64,000 bases of DNA, taken from assembly GCA_002118135.1 (NCBI GenBank), contig BDIU01000372.1, forward strand, positions 40,322 to 104,321. Direction: 5' to 3'. Made by a program: the position numbers and the translations under genes. The notes under the pieces are model-generated. The model ran no database searches, had not been told where the DNA came from, and saw only the letters and a list, made by a program, of their open reading frames with translations. The stretch comes from Trebouxia sp. TZW2008. Lineage: Eukaryota > Chlorophyta > Trebouxiophyceae > Trebouxiales > Trebouxiaceae. Shown here one piece after another: positions 34,301 through 45,785 of the stretch. Every line of letters begins with the position of its first letter. Position 1 is the first letter of the stretch.

Positions 34301-35501
34301 TCTAAAATGGACTTTCAGTATTCTGTAAATGCAAGACTCCAGTATGATGCCGTCGTTGATAGCAACTGTCCCAACCTGCAAAGTGCCAACTTAGCACAAC
34401 AGAAGAAGAAGAACAGTGTGTTGCTGTTGTTGTTTCACTAGGAATCCTGCTTCGCATATGAGCTTCTGTATGCAGCTACAAAATGTGCCCACTGAATGAA
34501 GCCATGCGAGAAGCCAACATGAGTCGCTCAGAGTTGGATGAATGTCATGGTCCAACACCATGCATGTGCAGGATACAAACTTGAAAGCCGAAAACCATGC
34601 TTGTATTTTCACATTGCGAAATGTGTACCTCTGGCATTCTGTACCAACAAGGCTGCCCTCGCCTGGTGACAGAATTGTCCATGATGTCATCAGCAACAAG
34701 AAAGAAGGCTTGCAACTGCATGCCCATCAAGCAATTCAGAGGGCTTGCAGAGCATATGTCAAGCGCAAAGGCAACCAAGCAAGCAAGCAAGCAAACAATG
34801 TGTTACGAAACTCACCCACTCTACACACCATCCTAGTGCACTGGCTTTGAAAGCTTCTTCTTTGCTGACTTGCTGCAGCCAAACAAATCTTATAAGCAGG
34901 GCAGGTGCTGATGCAGGCAGTGACCTGTCAACAACAAGCTTAAGAATACCTCTTGCCCTTTTATAGCCTTCAAAACATCAAGAACAGCCATTCCTCTATT
35001 CAACTTGCCGCCAGGCACGTTGTACTGCAGCATCTGCAGCAGAAAGACCTCATTGTATTTTCATCCGTTGTGTTTGTGCAACCGAACGGGCTCAAGGGAG
35101 CACCCTGGACGGGTGAAGTTTTCATTGTCCGCAAAACAAACCTTCTGCATCCATGTTCGTGAGAAATCTGGTTGACCAGCGATCAAAGGGTCGTCGACAA
35201 GTTCGTTCCTCAGAGTGTCGAACACAGCAAGGAAGTCCTGCAGCAAGTTCGCATGTGACCGATGGTCCTGAACCTCGAAGGTCAAGTCATGCAACAGCGA
35301 ACAGACCTGGCGGTCGACCGGCAGAGACGACTTTGCTCGCTTCGCTTCGCCGTTGACAGCAGCAGGTGCGGCCGTCGAAGTCATGAATGCCGCGGTGCTT
35401 TGAGCGCAAGACTGATCAAGTCGAGAAGAGAAGTGAACAGTCTGAAGCAATGTAAAACAAGTCGATGAGGGCGGAAATAATCTGCGGGATCTCAGTATCA
35501 T
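31350..35501 (-). CDS. Farnesyl diphosphate synthase, 425 aa (long form)
   Basis: It condenses IPP with DMAPP and GPP to farnesyl-PP, feeding sterol and prenyl-protein synthesis. Nine exons join exactly: 35501-35142, 35033-34950, 34872-34816, 34715-34629, 34375-34259, 33799-33566, 32972-32904, 32284-32213 and 31547-31350. The first Asp-rich motif DDIMD is at about residues 176-180, with FF just before it ([13 protein letters not shown]), as in eukaryotic FPPS. The second motif is DDYLD at about 316-320 ([13 protein letters not shown]). Other landmarks are [38 protein letters not shown] and the C-terminal LNKIYKRTK. The ATG at 35501 adds a basic, Ser-rich mitochondrial-type leader; an in-frame ATG at 35384 ([12 protein letters not shown]) would give 386 residues. 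Two MITE copies lie in its introns. Confidence 0.95.
32036..32207. mobile_element. MITE copy, degenerate, in FPPS intron
   Basis: The left end CAGTTATTCCTCCTTATA follows a TA, the right end is before TA near 32208, and the interior shares TAAGGACAAGGCAATTGGGA and GCATTCTGA with other copies. The ends are diverged. Confidence 0.6.
32395..32885. repeat. Direct duplication of about 150 bp flanking a MITE
   Basis: The segment near 32400-32550 recurs near 32730-32880, sharing the core TGCTGAGTCACAGTCA, AGCAA and ATGGC..GC..TAATGTAAACAA-like ends. The copies lie on either side of the MITE at 32567-32726. Confidence 0.75.
32567..32726. mobile_element. MITE copy in FPPS intron
   Basis: It is flanked by TA on both sides (32565-32566 and 32727-32728). 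It starts CAGCAATCTCTCGATTTAAG and ends in ATTACTG. The interior has repeated AAGGACA motifs and GCACTGCATTCA, like the other family members. Confidence 0.75.
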
Positions 35502-35906
35502 AAACCGCGCATGCTGCCGGCGTCTTCGCAACGCAACGCTTTGATGCCTGCTCTGATTGTCCTCGGTCGTTTACGCCGTCAAAGCAGTAGAGACAAATGA
35601 GTCATAGACTGCTTTGCCTGCTGTGCCTCACGGTGTCGAGGCTCAACAGCAGGGATCGTAGCGCTCCACCGCACTCAAGCGACTCTAGTTACTGCAGTAT
35701 TATGGTGTTGATTGTGACGTTCCACAGGGTGCTATTGGAGTGTCTCTACAAGTCCTATCGCCTGACACGCTTGGATCGAGTTGACGTACACACACAACAG
35801 CAGGACACGCAGAATGCTGGCGTCTCAGCTGGAAGAAGTTGCATGTGCATCGAGCGTCGTTAACTGTTGACGACAAGACAGATCGCGAGTCCAGCTGCTG
35901 CCGGAC
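35502..35906. promoter_or_regulatory. Divergent promoter region, FPPS and retropepsin gene
   Basis: Only 405 bp separate the two oppositely directed ATGs, so both promoters and 5' UTRs must lie here. The segment is CG-richer than the gene introns. No TATA box is obvious. Confidence 0.55.
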
Positions 35907-37684
35907 ATGACGCAAGTGCAGACCATAGGCGGACTTAAGCGTGGTGGCGGAAGGGGACGTGGTCGGGGTCGAGGTGCAGGAACAGGCAGGGCCGGCAGAG
36001 GCGATAAGCCAGACGCATTCCAACCTTTCAAAGGCTCAGGCTTCTCTCTTAGTTCAGCTAGTCCAGGACAGACACAGCAGCAGCACAGCAGTGCAGGTGG
36101 CAGTGGTGTTTTCGCTGCTGAGCAGCATCAACATGGCACCTCCAGATTGCAGCAGCAGCATGAAGAGGCTCTGGCCTTGCGAGCTGTGCAATTAGCAGAG
36201 CTTCAGAAGCAGTCAGAGGCTTTATTAACTGCTAAAGGCCAGCCTGAACCCAGCACATCTGGTGATCACACCTCAAAGCCGCAAGATGCATATTCAGCTG
36301 CTGATAGCAATGTCATAGACCTTTGTGATGACGGCGACGAGCTGCCAGCTAAGCGCCTCTCTGCTTCTGCAAGACCACCAGCAAAGCCCCGAGAAAAGGT
36401 CGGCTGGTCTCTTGGTGTTGATCGAGCAAGCAGCAGTGCCACAGCCTCAACGAGCAGCAACACTGGGGACAATCCATTCTGGTGTCCAGCGCGCTATGTG
36501 CCCGCCGGTGGGGAGAACCAAGCTGATCTGAGACTGCAGACACATGAGGTTGCACAAGTCTTTGACAGTGGGCTGGTAGGACACCGCGGCGCTGCCATAC
36601 TTGATACAGGCACGTGAATCTTGTGCTGTCTCAGATGTCCTGAAATGCACAACTGCCCTAGTAAAAGCATGCTTGCAGCAGTTTCTTTGGCCCAAAGGGC
36701 CGTTACTTGTCCTGCTTTTCGTGTCATGCACGCATGCTCAAAGTGAAGATCATGCATCAGCTCTGGTCCAACCTACATGCATCGTCGCACTTCTGCAGCT
36801 GCAAGAGACTGCTGCTTGAGCAGATTGTAGTATTGTGTGCTTTGTGATGACAAGATGATGTGTTGATTCAGGAAATGCTGGTTGCACTTTGATCACAAGA
36901 AGTTTTGCACGGCAGCTAGGGCTAGTGGACATGCATGGCAACCCTACTCAGGCATACTCTCGCCAGATCCGGGTGCAAGGAGTTGTCGCAGGCGCTTTTG
37001 AAATGATTAAGACCCTCAACATTTCCTATGAGATCAAAGGTATGGTCACGTCTTGGTATAAGCACACTCAACATTTTGCCATTCCTGTTGCAAGGACAAT
37101 GCAATTTGGAGCCATAGGCAGCATTCCAACTACAATGGTTCTGCTGAGCAAGGGATTCAATGCAAGGACAAATGTGTTGGTAACTAGTGCAGTCCCAGGG
37201 AATTTGCTGCAGTCCGTTCATTATCTCACTGCTCAAGTACAGTAAACTCTCTGTGTAACAACTGCTTTGGTTACCCAGAGGTTTGTCTTCACATCAAATT
37301 GTCCGTACTCAGAGGCACCACTGCAGTCAGAATGCAGTGATTGGTAACCAATGGCATTGTCCTTACGTCGAGCTTGCCCCCACATCAAGTTACAAAGAGA
37401 GTTTACTGTACATGACTTTGAGCGACCAACGGCATCTGACTGGCCTGTCGCGCAACAGAAGCTCTGCTAAGTCAGGATGTTCTTTTTCATGATTTGGTTG
37501 CTGTGTGAGCGCAAGATGCGGTCCTTGTACTGCTTGCATTTGCTCATAGTATACGCTTTATGCAGGGAAGAAGATGCACATTGTGGCAGGTCTTACAGAA
37601 GCACGTTTGGGATGTGACTTACTGATCAGCAGGCAAGACATCATACAGTTTGAGGCTGATGGGTACAGATTGTCAGCACGATAA
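35907..37684 (+). CDS. RG-rich retropepsin-like aspartyl protease-fold protein, 329 aa
   Basis: Three exons join exactly: 35907-36609, 36872-37039 and 37566-37684. The N-terminus has an RG/RGG box (GRGRGRGAGTGRAG), suggesting RNA binding or arginine methylation. A Gln-rich helical stretch follows (QHEEALALRAVQLAELQ), which resembles a ubiquitin-interacting motif, then an acidic VIDLCDDGDELPAKR segment. The C-terminal 100 residues form a single-chain retropepsin half: AAILDTGNAGCTLITRSFAR carries the catalytic DTG with N in place of the usual A/S, and GLTEARLGCDLLISRQDI matches the flap-to-end region with a G-x-D-L-L-I turn. One DTG implies a dimer. The first intron uses a GC donor (ACAG/GCACGT), needed to complete the DTG codon. 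No reverse transcriptase or LTR is nearby, so this looks like a cellular gene. Confidence 0.75.
37240..37408. mobile_element. Complete TA-flanked MITE, 169 bp
   Basis: It has near-perfect terminal inverted repeats: the left CAGTAAACTCTCTGTGTAAC pairs with the right GTTACAAAGAGAGTTTACTG. It is bounded by TA at 37238-37239 and 37409-37410, the target site typical of Tc1/mariner/pogo transposons. It has no coding capacity. It lies in the second intron of the retropepsin gene. Confidence 0.92.
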
Positions 37685-37888
37685 GCACCCAGCTTCACAC
37701 AAGTAGGCAGATACAGCGCAAGCAGACACTATCATATAGATATAGAACGATAGATATGGTAGAATCATCCATTCACTTTCAGCACAAAGCATTTCATCAA
37801 AGGTGATACAGAGTAGCTAGCTAATTTGCAGCATGATACATGCCAATGGGCAAGCTCTCTGTAACCCGGAGAAGCAACACAAACAGTA

Positions 37889-38045
37889 CAGTGACTTCTC
37901 TCTGCGATGACTGCTTTGGTCCCAGAGAAAGTGAAAAGCATGCCTGTATAAGAAATTGTCAATACTGTGAGGTATCATTGCAGTCAGAATGCAGTGTTTG
38001 CTTTCCAACTGCGGTGTCCCTGCATTCAGAATGTGGTTGCATTCA
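37889..38045. mobile_element. MITE fragment
   Basis: The left end CAGTGACTTCTCTCTGCGAT after a TA, and CTGCTTTGG in the interior, match the complete copy at 37240. The right terminal repeat is not recognisable. Confidence 0.6.
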
Positions 38046-38068
38046 GTGCTGATGGAGTTTGGTTGATG

Positions 38069-41000
38069 TCATCGCAATGTGATGGCTTTGACAGCACTGC
38101 TCAGGGCAGCTGTTTCCGCCTCATTTGACTGTGCTGGGTTTGTGGCTTCTTGCAACTGTTTGTGATACGCTTGTACTTGCTGCCTGAGGCTTTGGTATCT
38201 CTCAAGCACATGAGAAACTTGGGCGTCATGGTTGTTCTGAAGCTCCTTCATGCGTTCCCTGAGTGCTCTCATCTGCATGTCAGCACAAATGTTCAAAAAC
38301 TGGTAGAGCAGTCGCTTGACGTATGCAAGGCTTGAAGCAAGCCAAGCTTGTTGGGGAACATCTGTTTATGCACAGTCAGGTGATGGCATGAACACTATTG
38401 ACAGTCAGCTTTGTCAGCTGCATTTGCATGAGGTGTGGCAGGTGCCCTGACATCTGACATACACCTCAGCGCTGAGCTTACAAATTGCATCAATTGTAGG
38501 CATCAGATGCAGTGCATGTAGAGCACTGCATGTATTGTGGCTTCATCTCCCAGCCATGTTGGCACAGCAGCACTTTCAGCTTTGGGCATGCACATACAGC
38601 TCGTGCATTTTGCTCACCATGGCTTCACTCTCAGCCATTTTGGCAGCAACATATTGAGCTTGCACAGCTCAGGCATATTGCTCATCCTGGCTTCATTTTC
38701 GGCCAACCCATAGCATGCGCACCAGCATATTCAGCACGCACATTCATGCAGTGTGCTCACCATGGACTCTGCCATTTTGGCACGTGCAGCAGCATTCTCG
38801 GCGCGCACAAACGATGCATATTGCTCACCTTGATTTCATTTTCGGCTTGTTTTTTAGGGACATACAGCAGCAATGCAGCTTTCAGCATGCTCAGCAGTTG
38901 CCTTTCGCTCACCATTGCTTCATTTTCTGCCATTTTGGCACGTGCAGCAGCATTCTCAGCCTCAATAGCCTCCTTCTCCTTGAGCTGCTCCTCAACTGCA
39001 GAGACAGCTGCCTCACGCCTGAGCGCACTCTGGTTCTCCAGGCGAGACAAGCGCTCTGTGAGTGAGGCTTGCTGCCTCTTGAGATGTTGCTCTGTGGCCT
39101 CTAGCTCCTGAAGCTCAGCTTGATTGGCACTCACCTGCAAGACGAGATGTTGCGAGATTTTGAATATGCTTTGCAGTTGTGATACTGCGCTCTCTGCAAA
39201 ACAGCTGGCGCTCACCTTTGAGCAGGGAGTTGAGTGGGATTTGAGATATGCTTCAGATCTAGTGTGATGCGCTTAATATACTGAGCTCAATACGCTCAGC
39301 TGGCACTCAGTTCAGAAACCCTGTGTAGTCCCAAATACGCTTGAGGATTACTGTAGTACCTTTTGACTGACAAGCATGCCTCACATGCAGAGTCTATATG
39401 TGTAGAGGGCGAGCTGAGTATGTTGACTGCTACCAAGCAGAGTCCGGGTTTCAAACTCTGTATGATCCCAGATGAGATCCAGCTGCGCTGATGCACACAG
39501 GATGGACACAGTTACAACCTGCAGATACCTCACGACTGCTGCAAATTGACGAGCTGATATGCATGTAGCATGAGATGTTGTCTGCCTGACCTGTTTCCTG
39601 AGCTGCTTAACACGGCTGCTGACTTCCTTCTTCTTCTTGACTTCCACTTCAACTTCCTCCATCTGCCGAATGGCCTTCACCACTTCCTTGTCAACCTGCA
39701 TGCAAGCCAGAAATGCTTACACGCTCAACCTTGCTGGACGTTTGTTCTCAAGATCTTCCAATCATGCAGCTTGGCAGCCTGCGTGAATGGTGCTCAGACT
39801 ATGCCTCCTGTGCTGCTCTGGCTGCACAACACTGCCAGCATGCTGCTCACAATGCACTGGCATCAAGCACCAATCAGTCAATAGGGAAAGCATATCATTC
39901 TGGCCCTTCAGTGAACAGAAATTGGGGTCTCAAAACCTTGGTTCAGAAAGCATTGATATGGCTGCAGCACTAAGCTTGCCTTGGCGATGGTGTCCATGCG
40001 AGCCTGCAGGTCTCTAGAGCGCCTCTCAGCCTCTGACACCAGCCCTCGCTCCTTCTCTACGCCCCCTGCCAGCTCCTCTAGCCGTGCTTGCAGCCTTTCT
40101 GGGGACTGCAGCAATGTGCAGTGCATGATTAGTGACATGCAGGGATTGCATAGTCACATACAGTGCTTGCAGCTGCTCTAGGGAGTGCAGCAATGTGCAG
40201 TGCTTGATTATTAACATGCAGCGCTGGAGCAGTCACATGCAGGGCTTGAGGACTCACATGCATCGCATGATGAGTCGCATGCAGTGTTTGCAGCTGCATT
40301 TGGGACTGCAGCAATGTGCAGGAGTCACATGCAGGGCTTGATTGGTGGTATGCAGTGCTTGAGTAGTCACATGCAGTGCTTGCATCCACGTTGAGGACTG
40401 CAACAATGTGCACTGCTTGAAAAGTAAACTGCAGTGCTTGACTAGTCTCAAACAGTACTTGCAGCCTCCCTGGGGACTGCAGCAATGTGCAGTGCTTGAT
40501 CACTGATCTGCAGCGCTTGAGTCGTCACATACAATGCTTGCAGCCTCTCTGGGGACAGCAGCAATGGCTTGGACTACAGTTCAGAACAACAAACTATGAT
40601 GGTAAGATGCTGTCTGTGCATTGCTAGCATGCGCAGCTACTTGCCCAATTTGCGCTGAATGCCCAATCAAAGAGATGAACAACATGGCAACAAACATCAG
40701 CTTGCGCGTGCAGCGTTTCAGCGGAGAGGTGAGTGACATGCACGAATGTGTGATTGGCAGCGTTTAGTGAATGATAGCCTGCAGGTCATGAGGTAGATCA
40801 CCTCCACTATCTGCCCTTTCAGCGTTAAGAATTTTCACCAGCGCGTCTGCTTCATGTTGTTGCATTTGCAACACACACAGGAGTTGATACATTCACGGCA
40901 CAGAGAAGCTTGAAATCTGCAGATGATGAAGCAAGTCACCTCCACTATCTGCCCTTTCAGCTTGAGCTGCTCCTGTTGGGCATCCACAAGCTTGAACTTG

Positions 41001-43683
41001 GCGTTTGACGCTTCATCTGCCAGAGCATTGTTCTGCTGCTTCAATGTGCGCACCTGCAAAAACACAGCCAAATCAGCATGTGACTGCCCTGACATGATTG
41101 CAAATTGGCTGCCTGAAGGTCCTGTTGCAGAGCTCAAGCATCAAAAGATCAAGTGATATTTTGAGTGACCGATCAGTGTCAAATAATTGATCTTGGTGTC
41201 CTGTAGACCTTGAGGACAACAAGACCCAATGCTGTGAACAGAATGCACCGCAGGCAGGAGTCTGAGGAAGGTATGCAACCAAAGACCACTAATGCTGTTC
41301 ACTCAAGCATTTGATGTCTGGCATTGTTGCAAAGAACAGTGCACAGCGTAGCGTCACCAAGACTTCAAGACAAACACGCTCCTGCCGTTGTCATTGCAGA
41401 AAAGCAGGCAGACAGGATTGATCACATGACATACAGGCTTGACAGACAGCAGCTTACATCAGTGTTGAGCACATTGGACTGCTTGTTCAGCTGCTGATTC
41501 TCCTGAAACACTTGCTGGGTCTCAGCCTCCAGCTGTGCTACAGCCTGCAAGTATGCACCAATCGAGCGTTCATTGCCTCAATCATTTAAGCATGCATTCA
41601 TTCACGCATCATGCAAGCAAGCAAGCAACTAATGGCTCAAGCATTCAGTAGACTTGACAGTCGGGGTAAGGAGCCAAATGTTAATCATTGTGCTTGCCAG
41701 CCAGGCACATATGTGCAGCAATCAAGGCACCTGCTATTGGTATGAACAACTCTGCTGTCAGCCAAATTGTGCTGTCAAGTAACAACGTGGCAAGCAGCAC
41801 CAGACCAGCATAGATGGATGTTAACAAGCAAGCAAGCATGTTGTGCAGGTCACCAGGGCACATGGGTTGCTCACAGTCTTGTGCATAGCTTGAGGATGAT
41901 GTGACTGGCAGAACAGTAATTTTGTTTTTCCAGTATGAAGTGAGGTGCGGAGTATTCATGATACATGCGCAGCCAAAGTGAACGCACCGGCTCTTGTGCA
42001 GTGCGCTCTGCCTCTAGCTTTGCCACCTCAGCAGTCTGCAACCGCACACAGCCACTCAGCAGCTGCATGATGATGGCAAGCATGACTGCAGCACATTGTC
42101 AACTGCATCTGCTCTGACTTGCAGCAGCCTGACGGCTTCTTGTTGGTTGCGTACAAACTTGGCATGGACAGTTCATATAGCGGCAAACGTGATCACGTCA
42201 ACACACAGCTGTATTGCTGGTCTCCATAATGGGTTGTTGGTGCTAAGAAGAAAGCACTACAGGTTTGTACAGCTGATGCCCACCAACTGAGATGTTGCCG
42301 CTGAGGAGATAGCTGTCTTTCTTGTTGGATATGCTGCATTCTGTATACAGCAGTGGCATACCAGCCTCATGTTGAGCTCTTCAAGCTCTGCAGTCTCTTC
42401 TAGCAGGTGGTCAAGAGACTCCTGCATGTCCGTGTAGGGCACCAGCTTTTCCTCCCTGAACTTGGCAAAGTTGATGATGCCACTGAGGTTGCGCCTGAGC
42501 CTGTTCGAGTCTGGCTTGTACAGATCCTGTACCACATAGCATTGCTACGAGTAAGTAAGTAGGTCAAATGTCTGCTCGGCAGGCTTTGAAAGCCAGCAAC
42601 TAGGTGTGTACAGGCGCAATCAGCTGCCTCCATGCAAGCCGGTTAAAAGTTGTCTTGTACCCATTAACCGGACATGCAGGGCAGACAAGTCCTTGTACAC
42701 GATCTGCTGCCAAGTGTGTCTACGGCCACCTGTAACCCCAGGACCTGACAAAGACATAAACATACAGTGTGTTGACTGCAGCTGCCAAGATTGACCTGTA
42801 CAATAAGCTTGCTTGCCTCAGAACACAGGTTAGGCTGCTCTGAGGCTGACCACACTAATTTCTCCTGATAACAACGCTTGATATGAGCACATTCTCAATA
42901 TAAGGACAAGGCAATTGGGAATTGGCCACTGCATTCTGATTGCAGTAACATTTCTGTGTAAGGACGATTTGATGTGAAGACGATCTTCTTGGGAGCCATC
43001 ACTGAGAGAAATTACTGTACCACCTCGTCTACTGAACAGCTGTGAGTTGGCTGACAGCAAAGCGGTTTTGCTGCTTACGCAGGCTTAGCAAACCTGCAGG
43101 TTGAAGTCCTTGATGCCAGCAGCAACCAGCAGGCGGTTCAAGCTCTTGATGAAAGCAAGCGTTGGGATTGATTCATCATGCAGCTCTGGGTACTCCAATG
43201 TGTCTATTGCCATGAACACAGGCTGCTGTAGCTCTTCCCTGCAGCGGCAGTAGTACATGCTGTAAGAGGACATGTGTAAGAGGATTGTTTCAACACACAA
43301 AACGCACTGCGCATACCACATGTACAGTTGTCTGATATTGACACACAGCATGCACTGCACGTATATCATTGGCGTTGACTGAGCAAGCCTGAAAAGATGT
43401 CCTCTGTCTCATCAGGGTGTGGGAGATGCAAGCAAGCTAGTTGCAGAGCTTGTTGTACAAAAAGTTGCTACACACTCGGCGTCGCACAACCTAAACTTGT
43501 TCAGGTGGAAAGGGCAGCTCACCTTGTGATCCCCAGAAGCGTCGTGACAAGCAGTTCGTAAACCTTCTGGATGGTTTCGAAGGTAGGTTTGGCAATTTGG
43601 TCTGCTGTCAAAGGCAAGTCCATCTCTTTGAGGCAGGGCAGCAACTCCTGGTTGCTGAGTATGGGGAAGGAGAAACCAGACAT
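38069..43683 (-). CDS. NUF2, kinetochore NDC80-complex subunit
   Basis: NUF2 pairs with NDC80 to bind microtubules at the kinetochore. The N-terminal calponin-homology domain comes from exons 43683-43523 (MSGFSFPILSNQELLPCLKE), 43238-43094 (EELQQPVFMAIDTLEYPELH) and 42526-42362 (DLYKPDSNRLRRNLSGIINF), exact and in phase, matching the conserved plant/animal NUF2 start. Coiled-coil exons follow, with approximate borders: 42160-42120, 42034-41987, 41545-41459, 41053-40940, 40106-39981, 39697-39593, 39132-38911 and about 38272-38069. They are heptad-rich (LEAETQQVFQENQQLNKQ; VDKEVVKAIRQMEEVEVEVK; ERLSRLENQSALRREAAVSA). The stop is at 38069. The donor after MDTIAK is probably GC. Some coiled-coil exons may be missing. 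Two coiled-coil exons have tandem degenerate copies. Confidence 0.9.
38540..38880 (-). repeat. Tandem degenerate copies of a NUF2 coiled-coil exon end
   Basis: Three or so copies of the exon end coding AENAAARAKMAENEAM and its donor ATG/GTGAGC occur near 38800-38750, 38690-38620 and 38640-38530, downstream of the true exon end near 38911. The 38758 copy still reads AARMLLHVPK in a shifted frame. Confidence 0.75.
40110..40565 (-). repeat. Minisatellite grown from a NUF2 exon acceptor
   Basis: Five to six copies of a unit containing GCACATTGCTGCAGTCCCCA, then GGAGGCTGCAAG, lie upstream of the true exon (40106, SPERLQARLEELAGG). Each reproduces the acceptor AG and the first codons (S-P-x-R-L-Q) followed by unrelated TCACATGCAGTGCTTGA-like intron repeats. 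Spacing is 75-120 bp. Confidence 0.85.
42853..43017. mobile_element. MITE copy in NUF2 intron
   Basis: The left end CACTAATTTCTCCTGAT pairs with the right end ACTGAGAGAAATTACTG. The interior has TATAAGGACAAGGCAATTGG and GCATTCTGATTGCAGTAAC. TA is present at the right edge; the left TA is mutated. Confidence 0.75.
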
Positions 43684-44356
43684 CGCGCTGCTGCTCAACT
43701 AGCTTCGTTTAAGCACAGAGATTAACCTTTAGTCTGATAAGTTCAAGCTGCAGCTGCTTGACCTGCTTGCGAGATCAGCTATGAAAGCAGCTGACAACAC
43801 AGCTGTGTCAGGCGCTTGACTTCTATGATTTGTGCACGCAAAGATACTCAAACACGCTTTCCCGGAGAGATTTGTACACACAGAAGCGAAGTGCAAAGGG
43901 CATGCGCCGCATCCTGTCGCGATTATTGACCGAAGCTGCGTTTCCGGGTTTTGAAGCAGCGTAACTGCAGCGGAAGTTACGGTCAGAGTTACGGTTGGTT
44001 TTGCTTAAGAGCTCGGCAAAATGCTCGCATTGGCAGCATCGACCAAAGCATCGACAACGTACGCAACAAAGGTGTCGTTACTGCTGCGGTCCGCACAAGG
44101 CATTCGTCATCTGTTGTTTGCTATCTGTTTTCACGACTTTGTGTGCACCGCATTCGTTTACCCCAGGTGATACAGCCTGTGTTCAAGAAGCGTAGCGCAC
44201 ATTCGTCGGCACCTTGGCAAGGGCATCTGCGCAGGCGCTTCAAACTGGAGTCTCGACAACAAACGGGCACAATCATCTTGGCTGTGAGCTTGACAGCGAC
44301 TCTCTTTCTGCTTGTTTGCAACTGCAACACGCTTGACAGCAGGTGTTGTTTGCAGC
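43684..44356. promoter_or_regulatory. Divergent region, NUF2 and RRM gene
   Basis: It separates the NUF2 ATG (43683, minus) from the first recognised exon of the RRM gene (44357, plus). The first exon of the latter, with its start codon, must lie here, but no frame gives a convincing RNP2 strand. An ATG at 44020 opens about 50 codons with no clear join. Confidence 0.45.
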
Positions 44357-45527
44357 GACCCCTTCCCAAGACTGTCAGCGAGCAGCAGCTGCATACCTTG
44401 TTCTCGGTGTATGGCAGGTACGGTCTCCCCCGAGACGACCTGGGCGCTGGTGCACATAAGTTGATCCAGTGTTAGACTGCAACTACTGCTCGCAGGATTG
44501 CAAGGGTGCGGCTGCGGTTTCAGCAGAGCAACTTGCAGCAGAAGGACTCAGCATACATTGAGTTTGAGGAGCCAGCAAGTGCAGCCGCTGCAATTGCAAA
44601 CGCGCCTTTGCAAATCGGTTCCAGCTCAGCTAAAATAGAATGTTTACACAAGCATGATTATGAACAGCAGCAGCGCAGTTTTGCGCAGGCCGGCAGCCTT
44701 GGCACAAGCAGTGGCAAGCAGAAAGAGAGCATTGGCAATTCTGCAGACAATGCTGCCAATTTTGGCACAGATAAGACACAGATGCGCAAGCGCCAAAAGC
44801 TTGAGGCAACCCAGATCAGTGAGCTACAGGCAGCGCTAGAGCAGCAGAAGATTCAGGCAGATGGCTTGAGAGCAACAACAAAGCAGGTATGCATGACGCC
44901 TGTTGCGAGCTTTGTACCATGTGTAATTGGAGCAAATACATGGAGATGCCATCAAGCTCAAGATATGCATGTCGAAAGCCTGATCCCAAGATTCAGCACA
45001 GAGAGAGAGTAATTTTACATGCTTTAGCCAGTCAACAAGGCTGATCGCATGTGCCACACAGTGGCAATGACTATATGTTCACGAAATGTTGGAAAGATGC
45101 AAGCTGATCTTGTGATCTTGGAATGCTGACATGTGGCTCAATGGTAGTTCGTCTACTCAGCAATATTGACTACAATGTGAGTGTGATATTGAACATGCAC
45201 CAGTTGTGCTGGAACACTCTCACATCATCCTGTCCTGATGTAGTTTTGAAGTTGGCCAACATGCAGGCTCAGCAGGCAGCTACTGATGCCATTGCTAAGG
45301 AGAAAGCAGCACAAGCTGAGCTCAACAGCACCAAGAAGGAGCTGTGCTCTCTTCAAGGCAAGCTGGACATGACTGTCAAGAAGTCAAAGACAAGCACAGA
45401 AAGTGTGCATTCGCAATACAGACCCAAGATCCAAAACTTGGAAGCTCAGGTCCAGCAGTTGACAAAAGCTTTGGAAGATGAAGTATCCAGAAACCGGAAA
45501 CGCACAGTTCCCAAATTTGAGCTGTAA
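44357..45527 (+). CDS. RRM protein with C-terminal coiled coil (5' end unresolved)
   Basis: Three exons join in phase: 44357-44416, 44495-44886 and about 45268-45527. They encode an RNA-recognition motif lacking its first strand in my model (RPLPKTVSEQQLHTLFSVYG, then ARVRLRF, then the RNP1-like DSAYIEFEEPASAAAAIANA). A basic, Gln/Ser-rich linker follows, then a long coiled coil (ISELQAALEQQKIQADGL; AQAELNSTKKELCSLQGKL; VQQLTKALEDEVSRNRKRT), ending PKFEL. The RNP1 aromatic pair is partly kept (Y and F in AYIEF). The upstream exon should supply the V-x-V RNP2 strand. A role in RNA processing or mRNP assembly is inferred from the domain only. Confidence 0.65.
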
Positions 45528-45785
45528 CTGTCACAAGCTGAAACTCAGACTTTCCTGAATGACTCATGACCAAACGCATTTGCAGAAGTCAGCTGACATG
45601 AAATAAATCAAATTGAACTGTTTGCCAATGGTTCAAGGTTTGGATCAAGCCTGACCAACACAACTTCAGCTGCAAGCTGCTTTTCTCATACAAATTGTCA
45701 AGACAGTGCTGTCTCAATTTGTAGTGATGTATGATGACTACTTGGCCATCATGTGGCTCTGTCAGACAATCTCTGCTGGACTTGC

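Noticed and set aside
35907..37684. Retrovirus-like or LTR-retrotransposon remnant
   Set aside because: Only a single protease-like domain is present, spread over three spliced exons, with no reverse transcriptase, integrase or LTR nearby.
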